A stretch of DNA of 42,084 nt from Prochlorococcus sp. AG-402-C09 (GCA_003279565.1 QCHN01000011.1:1-42084); one strand, 5' to 3'; positions 1-6,664 are shown, counted from the stretch's first letter. Translations and numbers: made by a program. The notes: a model not told the origin generated them from the letters alone.

Positions 1-8
1 ATATTTCT

Positions 9-86
9 ATGGCTGAAAAAAGATTGAAAGATTTCAACCTAAAGTTAGAGGTAATTGAACATTCAAATTTGACTTATGCTTTATGA
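9..86 (+). CDS. tiny ORF, 25 aa, unknown
   Basis: A 25-codon frame from ATG to TGA with a charged, helix-prone N-terminus (MAEKRLKDF). No family is recognised and no Shine-Dalgarno sequence is visible because the window begins 8 bases upstream. Its 3' end overlaps the tail of the convergent gene at 81-269. It could be real or chance. Confidence 0.22.
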   Translation: MAEKRLKDFNLKLEVIEHSNLTYAL

Positions 87-269
87 CTTTTTATTCCCTA
101 TCCAGTCTTCAGGCTTTTTCATCATCCAATTCATAATTCCATCACTATCCATGTTTTTTGAGCTAAGGCCAAAGGCAACGATAAATAAAATGCCAAAGAA
201 AATTATTATAGCGAGTAAAAGAGGACTGACTCCCATCTCTGAAAGAGTAAGACCAAAAAGATATTTCAT
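81..269 (-). CDS. single-span small membrane protein, 62 aa
   Basis: Unrecognised protein. Residues about 15-36 form one continuous hydrophobic segment rich in Leu, Ile and Phe, so it is very likely a bitopic membrane protein. The remaining 26 residues are polar and end in a Lys-rich tail. The frame open on the opposite strand (76-294) is basic and has no coherent membrane segment, so this strand is preferred. The ATG lies about 55 bases beyond the end of the next minus-strand gene (324-488), so the two may share a transcript. Confidence 0.6.
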   Translation of the reverse strand: MKYLFGLTLSEMGVSPLLLAIIIFFGILFIVAFGLSSKNMDSDGIMNWMMKKPEDWIGNKKS

Positions 270-323
270 GATTTTGAATAGAAGATTTTTTTGAAATGAT
301 AAAACTTAAGTGTATGAGTTTGA

Positions 324-488
324 TTATCCATGCCATAAAAGCTCAGACAATTCACTTTTTTCCATTGAAATGAACTGTTGAAACATTGTCTCTTCGTACA
401 CACTTCTAAGTTCCTTCTCATTTGCTTTGTCTGCCATAGCCTTTGCTAAATTTCTCGCTATCTCTTGATGATTAAGCGCCTGTTCCAT
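324..488 (-). CDS. small helical protein, 54 aa, unknown
   Basis: A 54-residue protein starting MEQALNHQEI and ending LLWHG. It is predicted helical and soluble: charged and Ala/Leu-rich residues alternate from residue 9 to 50, with no membrane segment or Cys. It lies upstream of the membrane protein at 81-269 on the same strand. The family is not recognised; the support is amphipathic composition and a clean ATG-to-TAA frame. Confidence 0.5.
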   Translation of the reverse strand: MEQALNHQEIARNLAKAMADKANEKELRSVYEETMFQQFISMEKSELSELLWHG

Positions 489-824
489 TTGCTCAGAATA
501 AATTTTATTATTCCTTTCTAGAATTAATTATTAGTTTTATTTCGACAGTATTCACATAATGTATTTCGCATGTATCAAATTTGCTAGTTAAAAGACTTTG
601 TGGCTCTAAAAATCACTACCACTTATACCAATAAATTTAGATACTGGAGAAATAGGTTGGGTTCATGCTGCGAAAATAAAAGAGATTGTCAATCTTTATC
701 AGCAACCAGAGGAACATCAGCAAAAAAACCTCCTTTTTAGGGGAGGCCTTTTACTTCTTAAACCTGAGCTAGCAGTTACTAGCAGAGCTAAGTCGTTAAC
801 TTGATGAAATCACTATAGTCTTTT
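489..824. other. 336-base intergenic stretch with a degenerate open frame
   Basis: No convincing gene. On the plus strand a frame is open from 610 to 804 but has no ATG, GTG or TTG near its 5' end. It reads through the terminator hairpin at 729-752, so it is not accepted as coding. Its first part (residues LDTGEIGWVHAAKI) looks protein-like and may be the end of a decayed gene whose terminator survives. Confidence 0.4.
729..752 (+). terminator. intrinsic terminator
   Basis: CCTCC at 729-733 pairs with GGAGG at 742-746 around a T-rich loop. It is preceded by an A run and followed by a short T tract, the form of a Rho-independent terminator. No intact plus-strand gene lies just upstream, only a start-less open frame, so it may be a relic or may end an unseen short transcript. 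Confidence 0.55.
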
Positions 825-980
825 TTAGTCTTCTTCGCTTTCTACTTTCACCGCAAGTTCTCTAAGCATCTTGGCAATTACATCTTTTGACCAACTGAAC
901 TCTTCTTTCATCCCATCCACGCAATCTAAAACAGATTCCCATGCTGCCTCATATTCTTTAGGGTCTACTTTTTCAGTCAT
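825..980 (-). CDS. small acidic protein, 51 aa (LxCPxxFI-like group)
   Basis: A 51-residue acidic protein starting MTEKVDPKEY with two Trp. The C-terminal half (EFSWSKDVIAKMLRELA) resembles the block ELKCPPAFIALMLRDIA in the 70-aa protein at 28367-28579, and less closely the 71-aa protein at 29177-29392. It lacks the Cys-Pro of those two. Predicted all-helical and soluble; function unknown. It is read toward the microprotein genes at the left end of the window. Confidence 0.55.
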   Translation of the reverse strand: MTEKVDPKEYEAAWESVLDCVDGMKEEFSWSKDVIAKMLRELAVKVESEED

Positions 981-1052
981 GCTTAATTAATGATTTTTTT
1001 TATTAAACCGTCTAAATCTTTTTAAGCCAAAGCCCAACTCCGTTTTATCTTT

Positions 1053-1075
1053 AGAGGATTACGTCCTCTTTTTTT
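1053..1075 (+). terminator. hairpin plus T-run directly before the start of the 1076 gene
   Basis: AGAGGA (1053-1058), loop TTACG, then TCCTCT (1064-1069) and a run of T to 1075. This has the form of an intrinsic terminator, but its T tract touches the ATG at 1076. It could end a transcript from upstream, or act as a regulatory hairpin on the DUF2839-like gene. It leaves no room for a Shine-Dalgarno site. Confidence 0.45.
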
Positions 1076-1297
1076 ATGGGAGAAGCTAAAAGAAGAAAAG
1101 AATTGGGACTCCCACCAAGAGAAAAACCAGTTGAGTTAAAGTTGCCTGTACTTGATAAAGAAAATATCCAAAAAAAAGTTAGGTCTTTTTTATATAAAAA
1201 TCCAATTGTTCCATTTGTTTTTTACGGCCTTGTACTTGGAGCTTTTGGTTGGGGGCTATATAACCTTGTAAAAGGCTATCAATTAATTAACTCATAG
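1076..1297 (+). CDS. DUF2839-like small membrane protein, 73 aa
   Basis: Begins MGEAKRRKELGLPPR, a basic N-terminus shared almost word for word with the gene at 15000-15182 and more loosely with the one at 19719-19931. I associate this signature with the cyanobacterial DUF2839 family, but that name is from memory. Residues about 43-63 form one membrane span; the N-terminal 40 residues are positively charged and should face the cytoplasm. The start is fixed by conservation of the MGEAKRRK motif even though no Shine-Dalgarno site is present and a terminator-like hairpin ends just before the ATG. The 3' end overlaps a convergent pseudogene by 11 bases. Function unknown. Confidence 0.72.
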   Translation: MGEAKRRKELGLPPREKPVELKLPVLDKENIQKKVRSFLYKNPIVPFVFYGLVLGAFGWGLYNLVKGYQLINS

Positions 1298-1502
1298 ACG
1301 ACTCCCAAGCAACACACATGTTCGGGTGTTCACCTGTCTCGCAATAGAATTCTGCATATTGCCCAGAAGCACCATCACAAGTGAAAGCAACTGGTTGAAT
1401 AGGAAAAGATCGATTTCATCCAGATGGAAAATTCTCTCCACCTCCAGTATCAGTGCATCCTGTAAGTAATACTGTCAAAGAGAAAAAAAGTAAATTACGC
1501 AA
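1287..1502 (-). pseudogene. broken lipoprotein gene, in-frame TGA
   Basis: Read from a TTG at 1502, the frame gives a typical lipoprotein signal: MRNLLFFSLTVLLTGC, with lipobox LTGC and the acylated Cys at residue 16. Codon 29 is TGA (1416-1418). The same frame then continues for 42 more codons with three Cys (in TCDG, YCETG and MCVAW) to a TAA at 1287-1289. A plausible mature domain thus continues past the stop. Both the missing ATG and the internal stop suggest decay, possibly of an outer-membrane or periplasmic lipoprotein. The alternative, translation of only the 28-residue peptide, seems less likely. Confidence 0.6.
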
Positions 1503-1646
1503 TAGTGTAGAAGCTCGTCCACACTATATAAACTCGTCTAACAAATAGGCTATTGCAAAGCAGTGGTTGGAAAACCATTATCTTATTTTTGGTTGTACCT
1601 AAAAAAACTTCTTTTCCGTATTAACCACTTGAAAGTGTGTGACCTG

Positions 1647-1658
1647 TCGTTATAACGA
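1647..1658. promoter_or_regulatory. 12-bp perfect palindrome upstream of the 1678 gene
   Basis: TCGTTATAACGA is a perfect 12-bp palindrome that ends 19 bases before the ATG at 1678. Two small hairpins flank it: CACTTGAAAGTG just upstream and AACTTGAAAAGTT just downstream. The position would suit an operator for a dimeric repressor. No regulator is assigned. Confidence 0.35.
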
Positions 1659-1677
1659 GCACAACTTGAAAAGTTTT

Positions 1678-1818
1678 ATGGCTTTCATTTCTCGTTTGAT
1701 TAACAAAAGGATTTCTAATTTAATTAGTAAATTTAATGTTTCAACAGAAGTTGTTGAACAATTTGAAAACGACTACCCACTTGATGGCATGGGGGATCAT
1801 CATAGGTTCTTGCTTTAA
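1678..1818 (+). CDS. small basic-to-acidic protein, 46 aa
   Basis: A 46-residue protein beginning MAFISRLINKRISNLISKF, an amphipathic basic helix, and ending in a polar acidic tail. The start loosely resembles the 40-aa protein at 14102-14224 (MAIIPFLKKKISKIKNRYDV): both have MA at the start, a hydrophobic patch and Lys/Ile-Ser repeats. The upstream palindrome and short hairpins give it a plausible control region. No Cys and no full membrane span. Function unknown. Confidence 0.5.
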   Translation: MAFISRLINKRISNLISKFNVSTEVVEQFENDYPLDGMGDHHRFLL

Positions 1819-1939
1819 AAAATCGACTTAGTGAGCAGAATCGAGAGTGCGTCATACAGTGAGGCATGATTTTGCTCAGTCGGTGCAACTTGTCTTTAAG
1901 CCCACAAAAATTCAACAGTAAAAGTAATATGATTTGTTT

Positions 1940-2065
1940 ATGAAATACAACTTGAAAGATCTTTTAGTAGATTCTGCTATTGTTGCTGTTTTTCTTGGTG
2001 TTTTGGCTTTGATAGTTGGATCATTTCCTGCAACCTTCAGTAAATTTCTGCCTTTTCTTAAATAA
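1940..2065 (+). CDS. single-span membrane peptide, 41 aa
   Basis: MKYNLKDLL is followed by a continuous hydrophobic segment at residues about 12-31 and a short tail. The stop at 2065 is 2 bases before the next start (2068), and that gene overlaps the third (2157), so three membrane peptides form one tight string. No family is recognised; the size and form resemble accessory subunits of photosynthetic or respiratory complexes. Confidence 0.6.
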   Translation: MKYNLKDLLVDSAIVAVFLGVLALIVGSFPATFSKFLPFLK

Positions 2066-2067
2066 GC

Positions 2068-2160
2068 ATGGATATCAACTATCACTTGCTTATTGATATT
2101 GTTCTCGTCTTAGGGGCACTATCTTTTGTTTTACTCACAAGGAAATTAAAAAAAGAATGA
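2068..2160 (+). CDS. single-span membrane peptide, 30 aa
   Basis: A 30-residue peptide starting MDINYHLL, with one membrane span at residues about 7-23 and a basic tail (TRKLKKE) that would sit on the cytoplasmic side. It starts 2 bases after the preceding gene, and its TGA overlaps the next ATG in an ATGA arrangement, typical of translational coupling. Unknown function. Confidence 0.55.
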   Translation: MDINYHLLIDIVLVLGALSFVLLTRKLKKE

Positions 2161-2318
2161 TTCCAATCCTCGCAACCTCTACAAAAGCGAACTTACTTAT
2201 CTATGTTGGCGGTGGTGGCTTCGTTTTATTGGGAAGTTTTTTCTTTGGTCGATTAGTCACGTTCTTTTTTCCAAAAAACCCATTAATCAGAAACGGGGAA
2301 AATGAGAAAGATGAATGA
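2157..2318 (+). CDS. single-span membrane protein, 53 aa
   Basis: Third gene of the string; its ATG overlaps the TGA of the 30-aa gene by 4 bases. Residues about 13-37 are a Gly- and Phe-rich membrane segment (YVGGGGFVLLGSFFFG), followed by a polar, charged tail. The family is not recognised. The strict coupling suggests the three products are made in fixed ratio. Confidence 0.58.
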   Translation: MIPILATSTKANLLIYVGGGGFVLLGSFFFGRLVTFFFPKNPLIRNGENEKDE

Positions 2319-2491
2319 GCCTGAATTTCTTGAAGTTAATCCTGGAGATACGTACTTTTGGTGAAGATGAGATTGCGAAAGTTCTCTCGTTTGTTGGAGG
2401 TGCAAGATATCCAGATACCCCTTCAGTTTTTTATTTCGCAAACGTTGATTCAGGCCAAATCAAATTTGTTTATGGTGAGGAAGTAAAATAA
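2302..2491 (+). pseudogene. frameshifted small gene, about 60 codons
   Basis: From the ATG at 2302 or 2311 the frame reads MNEPEFLEVNPGDTY and then stops (TGA) a few codons on. Removing one T from the TTTT run at 2356-2359 joins it to a well-formed second part, FGEDEIAKVLSFVGGARYPD and onward to EEVK, stop at 2489-2491. Either the gene is broken by one insertion, or the run allows slippage. The product would be a small acidic soluble protein of unknown function, coupled to the membrane-peptide string before it. Confidence 0.5.
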
Positions 2492-2547
2492 ATTCTGTCT
2501 AAGCGTGAATAGCTGCTAAAAATAATGCTTGAAGCTCTTTTTATCAA

Positions 2548-2649
2548 ATGCCCCTGAATAAGATTATTCCTGATTCTGTGATTAATTACTGGAAAAATGT
2601 ATTCAATAATTTTTGGACGAAATTCAGTGTTCCTAAAAAAGCCAACTAG
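2548..2649 (+). CDS. small basic ORF, 33 aa
   Basis: A 33-residue frame, MPLNKIIPDSVINYWKNVF onward, aromatic-rich with two Trp and a basic C-terminus. It ends 2 bases before the start of the 142-aa gene at 2652, so it may be the first gene of that operon. No family is recognised. Confidence 0.4.
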   Translation: MPLNKIIPDSVINYWKNVFNNFWTKFSVPKKAN

Positions 2650-2651
2650 TT

Positions 2652-3080
2652 ATGGATCCAATACAAGTCTTAGGCCAGAAGGATCTTAGGAGAGAGATTC
2701 AAGTTATAGATGAAAATACTGCAGGTCAGTTGCTAGTTAAAAATACACATGCAGGAGAAAGGTACGTAAGAGGAATGTCTAAGAATGCGAAAAGGCATTA
2801 TATCAACAGGAAAGATTGTCCTGTTAAAAATCATTTTCTTGGTCTACCAAAATGGAGTAGGGAGGATGCTGTAAAAGCTTTTGATACTTTTCTATGGTCC
2901 CAACATCAAAAAGATGCAATAGAGAAACCCCTCAAGGATTGGTTTAGTGCCAGAGTCAAGGAGCTAATGGCGGGACATAATTTAGACCTTATTGATGATA
3001 TTGATTTTGTAAGAGGAAATGATGATTCTCATGGTTTTACTTTGAAAAATTATATTGAATATTTAGCTAGAGAAATCTAG
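2652..3080 (+). CDS. VRG/RKDCPV protein A, 142 aa, unknown
   Basis: A charged soluble protein paralogous to the 179-aa protein at 4929-5468. Shared blocks in order: an N-terminal (I/Q)xVLGQxDxRR; YVRG followed by an (A)K(K/R)xYIxRKDCPV(K/R)N block at about residues 38-60; an FDxxxW block; a (K)xWxxARVK block; an FRGND-type block; and a C-terminal HGxTLKxYIE. The single Cys in RKDCPV is conserved in both. No membrane segment or signal. Both copies have clean ATG starts after an AT-rich leader. The conserved Arg, Asp, Cys and Trp suggest a folded domain, but I recognise no family and assign no function. Confidence 0.75.
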   Translation: MDPIQVLGQKDLRREIQVIDENTAGQLLVKNTHAGERYVRGMSKNAKRHYINRKDCPVKNHFLGLPKWSREDAVKAFDTFLWSQHQKDAIEKPLKDWFSARVKELMAGHNLDLIDDIDFVRGNDDSHGFTLKNYIEYLAREI

Positions 3081-3190
3081 TGAAGACAGGATCTCCCAAC
3101 TTTTTGGGGACGTAACACATATATTTAATCTATTCTTTGAGACATAATTGCTTACGTGTAAGTCAAAATAAATTAAACCTTTTAAGCAGC

Positions 3191-3331
3191 ATGATTGGGA
3201 TTGTGGAATTATTTCCATTTAGGTTTTTTTATGACAATGAAAATTTAATGGAAAGTGCTTTTAAAGGAATCAGCTCTATAGGTGATTATTTTTGGAGTAC
3301 TTTCTTTGTTTGGTTTTTACAACTAAGTTGA
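3191..3331 (+). CDS. aromatic-rich small ORF, 46 aa
   Basis: An ATG-started frame giving MIGIVELFPFRFFYDNENL, then a C-terminal stretch rich in Trp and Phe that could associate with membrane. The frame extends upstream only to a TTG at 3137. No Shine-Dalgarno site and no family; it could be chance. Confidence 0.3.
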   Translation: MIGIVELFPFRFFYDNENLMESAFKGISSIGDYFWSTFFVWFLQLS

Positions 3332-3460
3332 AGTGAAAGAGATTCTGAATCATAAGTTTAACTAATTCTCGAAAACCCCACCTTTAAACTGTCACGTGTC
3401 TGAGTATTTGTTCTTAGTTTTGTAGTAACTTTTTTCACTTACCTGCGAGTACAAGGTCAA

Positions 3461-3577
3461 ATGGCTCAACGAATTAACGTTGCTTTAAATTCAATCCCAT
3501 CAGGATGCAGAGATTTAGCTGAATTTGCTTTCTTCTGCGGAGTTGGTTTTACTTTTGGGAGCTTAGGTCTTATATGA
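3461..3577 (+). CDS. small membrane peptide, 38 aa
   Basis: MAQRINVALNSIPSGCRDL is followed by a hydrophobic, Gly/Phe-rich segment at residues about 21-38 that runs to the C-terminus. It has two Cys, at 16 and 26. Its TGA overlaps the next ATG (3574) in an ATGA arrangement. Unknown function; compact size and coupling support a real gene. Confidence 0.55.
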   Translation: MAQRINVALNSIPSGCRDLAEFAFFCGVGFTFGSLGLI

Positions 3578-3690
3578 CTTCAACTAATAAAGCAATATCC
3601 GAAACAACAATCAAAAAGTTTGTTCCTTATTTTGTAGTTGGAAAACTTGCCGTCTTTACTGTATTTCTTGTTTACATGATGCAGGGATAA
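3574..3690 (+). CDS. single-span membrane peptide, 38 aa
   Basis: Overlaps the preceding gene by 4 bases. A polar N-terminus (MTSTNKAISETTIKKF) is followed by one membrane span at residues about 18-36 ending in YMMQG. Probably co-translated with the gene at 3461. Family not recognised. Confidence 0.55.
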   Translation: MTSTNKAISETTIKKFVPYFVVGKLAVFTVFLVYMMQG

Positions 3691-3727
3691 TAAGTATATA
3701 AATCCATAAGGAAAAAATTTATCCAGC

Positions 3728-3757
3728 GGTTAGCCCTACCTCAACCGAACCTCAACC
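3728..3757 (+). repeat. GGTTAGSCCTACC hairpin element, copy 1
   Basis: GGTTAGCCCTACC (3728-3740) is followed by TCAACCG, so CGGTT can pair with AACCG around an 11-base loop. The next bases contain the related repeat CAACC. The element lies about 100 bases before the gene at 3839. A near-identical element lies before that gene's paralogue at 29035, which suggests a promoter-proximal or 5'-UTR control site. Confidence 0.5.
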
Positions 3758-3838
3758 AATCCACATCTCTTTTTATCTTGATACCAACAGAGAATCAGAT
3801 CTAGGCTTCTCTGTGTAACTTTTCCTCTCTAAATCAAA

Positions 3839-3952
3839 ATGACAGCTGCAACCTATAAAAAAACTGCTCTAAAAGTTTTAGTTCTATGGAACCTTCCTGC
3901 CTTACTGCTTTTGGCTGGTGCATTCCAAGTTGGTTCTTCAGTAATCATTTAG
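3839..3952 (+). CDS. MTA/NLP membrane peptide, 37 aa, copy 1
   Basis: Paralogue of the 36-aa peptide at 29035-29145. Both read MTA, a short polar part with Lys and Thr, then LLVL-type residues, NLPxLLL, an AG(A/V)(F/Y)Q core and a (V/I)GS(S/A)VI ending. The whole C-terminal two-thirds is one membrane span with a conserved Asn-Leu-Pro near its start. The two copies also share the upstream hairpin element. A single-span membrane protein, perhaps a small subunit of a thylakoid or plasma-membrane complex, which is inference. Confidence 0.68.
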   Translation: MTAATYKKTALKVLVLWNLPALLLLAGAFQVGSSVII

Positions 3953-3967
3953 CTTTACGACAAGACA

Positions 3968-4093
3968 ATGGATATGAACCCTTTTAAGCCGATTATTCAA
4001 CATTTTGATGAAGTTTGCATAAAAATTCTTTCAATAAAGCGGCCAATAAATAATTTTTATTCAAAGCTGCTCTTAATTAAAGCCACTACGTAA
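3968..4093 (+). CDS. small ORF, 41 aa, unknown
   Basis: Follows the MTA/NLP gene by 15 bases. It reads MDMNPFKPIIQHFDEVCIKI and ends with a basic tail. No membrane segment; one Cys. Plausible second gene of the transcript, but it has no recognised relative and could be chance. Confidence 0.35.
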   Translation: MDMNPFKPIIQHFDEVCIKILSIKRPINNFYSKLLLIKATT

Positions 4094-4128
4094 TTTTTCA
4101 AAGGTTAGGATTTTCAAAAAAAAAACTA

Positions 4129-4332
4129 ATGGAGATCAAAGAATTTAATAATCATGGATTAGATAACCTGGGTATTCATTGGGTCCAATATCTTTTAGTG
4201 ACTTTAATTTCTTTATTGATATTTCTCTTAGGAGTAGATAATGCGGTTCCTAGCTTCCATCATTTTGTTTTATCGCTGTTATTCCAGCTTCAATGCGGTG
4301 GCTTAAATTGTAATGGTGTGAAAATTAATTAG
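4129..4332 (+). CDS. single-span membrane protein, 67 aa
   Basis: A polar N-terminus (MEIKEFNNHGLDNLGIHW) is followed by a strong hydrophobic span at residues about 21-36 and a second weakly hydrophobic part with two Cys near the end. No family recognised. The C-terminal third is less convincing than the span, so the true end could differ if a frameshift is present. Confidence 0.45.
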   Translation: MEIKEFNNHGLDNLGIHWVQYLLVTLISLLIFLLGVDNAVPSFHHFVLSLLFQLQCGGLNCNGVKIN

Positions 4333-4541
4333 TTATAGTTTTTTAAATGAAACAGCAGTAGCCAATTAGAAATTTATAAAGTTAATCTGATAAACCCTTT
4401 AGTGACATTTTGATCAATGATGAGTACCTCTTTTATATATGAATGAACTAGTTACTAACTTTCTTATTTGGAAGTTGGACAACACGACTTGATTTGAGAT
4501 ATTAACTTTAAAATTATGACTGCATTATGGAACGCTAATTA

Positions 4542-4868
4542 ATGCTCACAATATATTTGATTCTTTTCCCTTCTATGATTGCTGATGCTTTTGATCAAAT
4601 CGAAGCTAAAAAAGAATGTAATAAATGGGTGCAAGAAGGAGGGAGTTATCTCATGTGGGCAAAAGATTGGAAGAAAGTCGATGGTGGGTTGCAAAGGAAA
4701 TGGAACATAAAAAGAGTTTCCAAAAGAGTATGTCAAACGGATCTATTAAGTTATCAATTTTTTGGATTGGAGTATCAAGTCAGAAAGGGAAAAGTTCTTG
4801 TGAAAAACGAGATGATTGAGAAGAAACATCAATTAATAATTAAAAGGACTTTTATCTTTAAGCCATAG
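4542..4868 (+). CDS. secreted small basic protein, 108 aa
   Basis: Residues 1-16 (MLTIYLILFPSMIADA) form a short signal peptide with an Ala-x-Ala-like site. The mature part is Lys- and Trp-rich with Cys in KKECNKW and RVCQTD, which may pair in the periplasm. The ATG overlaps the TAA of an 8-codon frame (MTALWNAN, 4516-4542) in a TAATG arrangement, which could be a coupling leader peptide. No recognised family. Confidence 0.62.
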   Translation: MLTIYLILFPSMIADAFDQIEAKKECNKWVQEGGSYLMWAKDWKKVDGGLQRKWNIKRVSKRVCQTDLLSYQFFGLEYQVRKGKVLVKNEMIEKKHQLIIKRTFIFKP

Positions 4869-4928
4869 ATCGTTTTGTACAAATTAGATTAAAATCCTTA
4901 AATCTGATAGAAGAAGAGTTGCACCTAG

Positions 4929-5468
4929 ATGACAGAACAAATTGAAGTGCTTGGACAATTTGATGTCAGGAGAGATGATGTCGCTACTGAAAGTGAAACT
5001 GGACTAACTGATCTGATCTCAATTGATAAAGCGCGAATAACCAATACATTTGTCGGAGATCAATTAAATGCTGCTTTGGATGCAGTAAATAATAAAAAAA
5101 CATATGTTAGAGGTTATGAGAATCAAGCTAAAAAGTTCTATATAAGTAGAAAAGACTGTCCAGTAAGAAATTTTTGTGAGGATTTGGCAGGGCCAAATAA
5201 AAGAGCAGAAGCAATACAAATGTTTGATGCATTGTTCTGGGGTTCATGGATTGCTTGTGATGAAATGCCAGAGCAAGCAAAAGAATGGCTCGATGCGAGA
5301 GTAAAAGATTATAAAGATGGGAGCAAGATGGATTTTATATGCGATTGTCGAAAATTTAGAGGTAATGATGCTGATAAGACTCAGGCAAGCGAGATGACTA
5401 GGGCAGAATATCCATTTGATTGTCATGGTTATACCCTTAAAAAATATATTGAAGAACAAGCTAAGTAA
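4929..5468 (+). CDS. VRG/RKDCPV protein B, 179 aa, unknown
   Basis: Longer paralogue of the 142-aa protein at 2652-3080. It begins MTEQIEVLGQFDVRRDD and carries an insertion of about 25 residues before the shared core. The core holds YVRG, then (A)KKFYISRKDCPVRN with the conserved Cys, FDALFWGSW, KEWLDARVKDY, KFRGND and HGYTLKKYIE. It has extra Cys pairs (FICDC, FDCHG) that copy A lacks. Soluble and acidic, no signal peptide. The two lie about 1.9 kb apart in direct orientation, separated by unrelated membrane peptides. Function unknown. Confidence 0.75.
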   Translation: MTEQIEVLGQFDVRRDDVATESETGLTDLISIDKARITNTFVGDQLNAALDAVNNKKTYVRGYENQAKKFYISRKDCPVRNFCEDLAGPNKRAEAIQMFDALFWGSWIACDEMPEQAKEWLDARVKDYKDGSKMDFICDCRKFRGNDADKTQASEMTRAEYPFDCHGYTLKKYIEEQAK

Positions 5469-5704
5469 CTAAATAATGGATGTTTAATAATTTAATTTGT
5501 TTTAAAGACCTCAATATTTTAACTTTCAATGCTTTGCTTAATTTAAAGAATCACTTAAAAAGTTTTTTTATCTTTTTTTATTTTCTAATTAATTATGTTT
5601 CCCAAAAACTCTTCTATTGTTTTAGGAGTACTTGATCTGAGGTCCTAATGCTTTCACCATTATCATTCAGGGACAGGTTCCCATTTTTCCTTTAAGTCAA
5701 TTTC

Positions 5705-5833
5705 CTATGAAAACCACATTCCACCATTCTTGCATGCTTCCAAGAAACATTTGTTTCCCTCTTCAATAGCCTCAATCAAATTTTCGGACTTGTGTAATTC
5801 TACTTTTTGATTGTTGAGAGGTTTTTCTTTCAT
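5705..5833 (-). CDS. small charged protein, 42 aa
   Basis: Taken from the internal ATG at 5833: MKEKPLNNQKVELHKSENLI, then a helix ending in a Cys-rich tail (NKCFLEACKNGGMWFS, two Cys). The frame is open upstream to 5887 but those residues are low-complexity Arg/Ser and less likely. No family recognised. Confidence 0.4.
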   Translation of the reverse strand: MKEKPLNNQKVELHKSENLIEAIEEGNKCFLEACKNGGMWFS

Positions 5834-6132
5834 TGGCCATAGCCTTGATAGCAATGATCTTGTTCTTGCTCTGGCAAATGAAACCATCGATCAATAGTCC
5901 TAAAGAGTTGTGGCCGCTGATTAGCTTCCTATATTTTTTATAGCCTAAAAAAAGAGATTACCTATTACTTATGTTATGAGATAAAGATCAGCATGGATTG
6001 AGATCCAACTGATGGTGTGATTTCTCCTGATTTGTTTTTACTCAGATGGTTCCTTTAGTTTCCTTTGCTTTCTTCAAGTAACTTTGCTTAGAGTAAGAAG
6101 ATGAGCTGACAAAGATCAGCTAGAAAGGGTTA
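5834..6132. other. intergenic, 299 bases, nothing identified
   Basis: AT-rich sequence with only frames of about a dozen codons on either strand. A CAAAGATCAGCT repeat-like phrase occurs near 6111-6122, just before the gene at 6133, but no structure or known site is recognised. Confidence 0.5.
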
Positions 6133-6459
6133 ATGAAATTCTTTTTACCGATTTACCAAGATCTTAATGATTACTTCGCTGTTAGAACTAAGACTATATC
6201 CCGTATAGCTATAGCGGACATTATGGATAACAGTATGCTGATCAGATGGTATAGCAAGATTTTTGATAGCTATTTACTCGTAAAAGACTTGAAAGGTTTT
6301 GGATATTTTGAATCTGATTACTCACATGGTTATTTACAAGCCACATTTCGATTTAACAAGCTTGCATTGGAAGTAATCCGTTTTCAATTAGAGCTGCGTG
6401 GACTTAATAGAAGAAACACCAGAGAGATTTCTATTATTGAAGAAGCTATGAAAGGCTAA
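6133..6459 (+). CDS. unknown protein, 108 aa
   Basis: Starts MKFFLPIYQDLNDYFAV and is mixed helix/strand in composition, with many aromatic residues and no continuous membrane span. The C-terminal third is basic (LELRGLNRRNTREIS). The sequence AAAGGGTT 7-14 bases before the ATG may serve as a ribosome site. No family recognised, but length and composition support a real soluble protein. Confidence 0.6.
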   Translation: MKFFLPIYQDLNDYFAVRTKTISRIAIADIMDNSMLIRWYSKIFDSYLLVKDLKGFGYFESDYSHGYLQATFRFNKLALEVIRFQLELRGLNRRNTREISIIEEAMKG

Positions 6460-6499
6460 TTAAATAGCAACAACAATAAAATGGGCTATTAGCTTTTAC

Positions 6500-6664
6500 T
6501 TAGGTGATTCTTTTATTGATTCTTTTTCTTAAAGCCTTTAGTTGGTAATTAAATCTCAATTGTTTTATATGTTGCAACTTTTCGGCTATATCGACTGGCA
6601 TTGACCTTGCAGCTTTAACGAGCTCAAAAGCGTACCTATGCGTATCTTTTGTATAAGAATCCAT
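6500..6664 (-). CDS. RYxxxL helical microprotein, 54 aa, copy 1
   Basis: Reads MDSYTKDTHRYAFELVKAAR and ends in a very basic tail (LKALRKRINKRIT). The THRYAFELVK block matches TYRYAFTLMK in the 54-aa protein at 14636-14800, and the group also includes 10317-10541 and 20507-20596. In this copy the second half is diverged. Predicted two-helix, soluble, possibly nucleic-acid binding because of the basic tail (inference). Confidence 0.6.
   Translation of the reverse strand: MDSYTKDTHRYAFELVKAARSMPVDIAEKLQHIKQLRFNYQLKALRKRINKRIT

Noticed and set aside
610-804. Open frame running through the terminator at 729-752
   Set aside because: No start codon and the hairpin lies inside it; treated as a relic at most.
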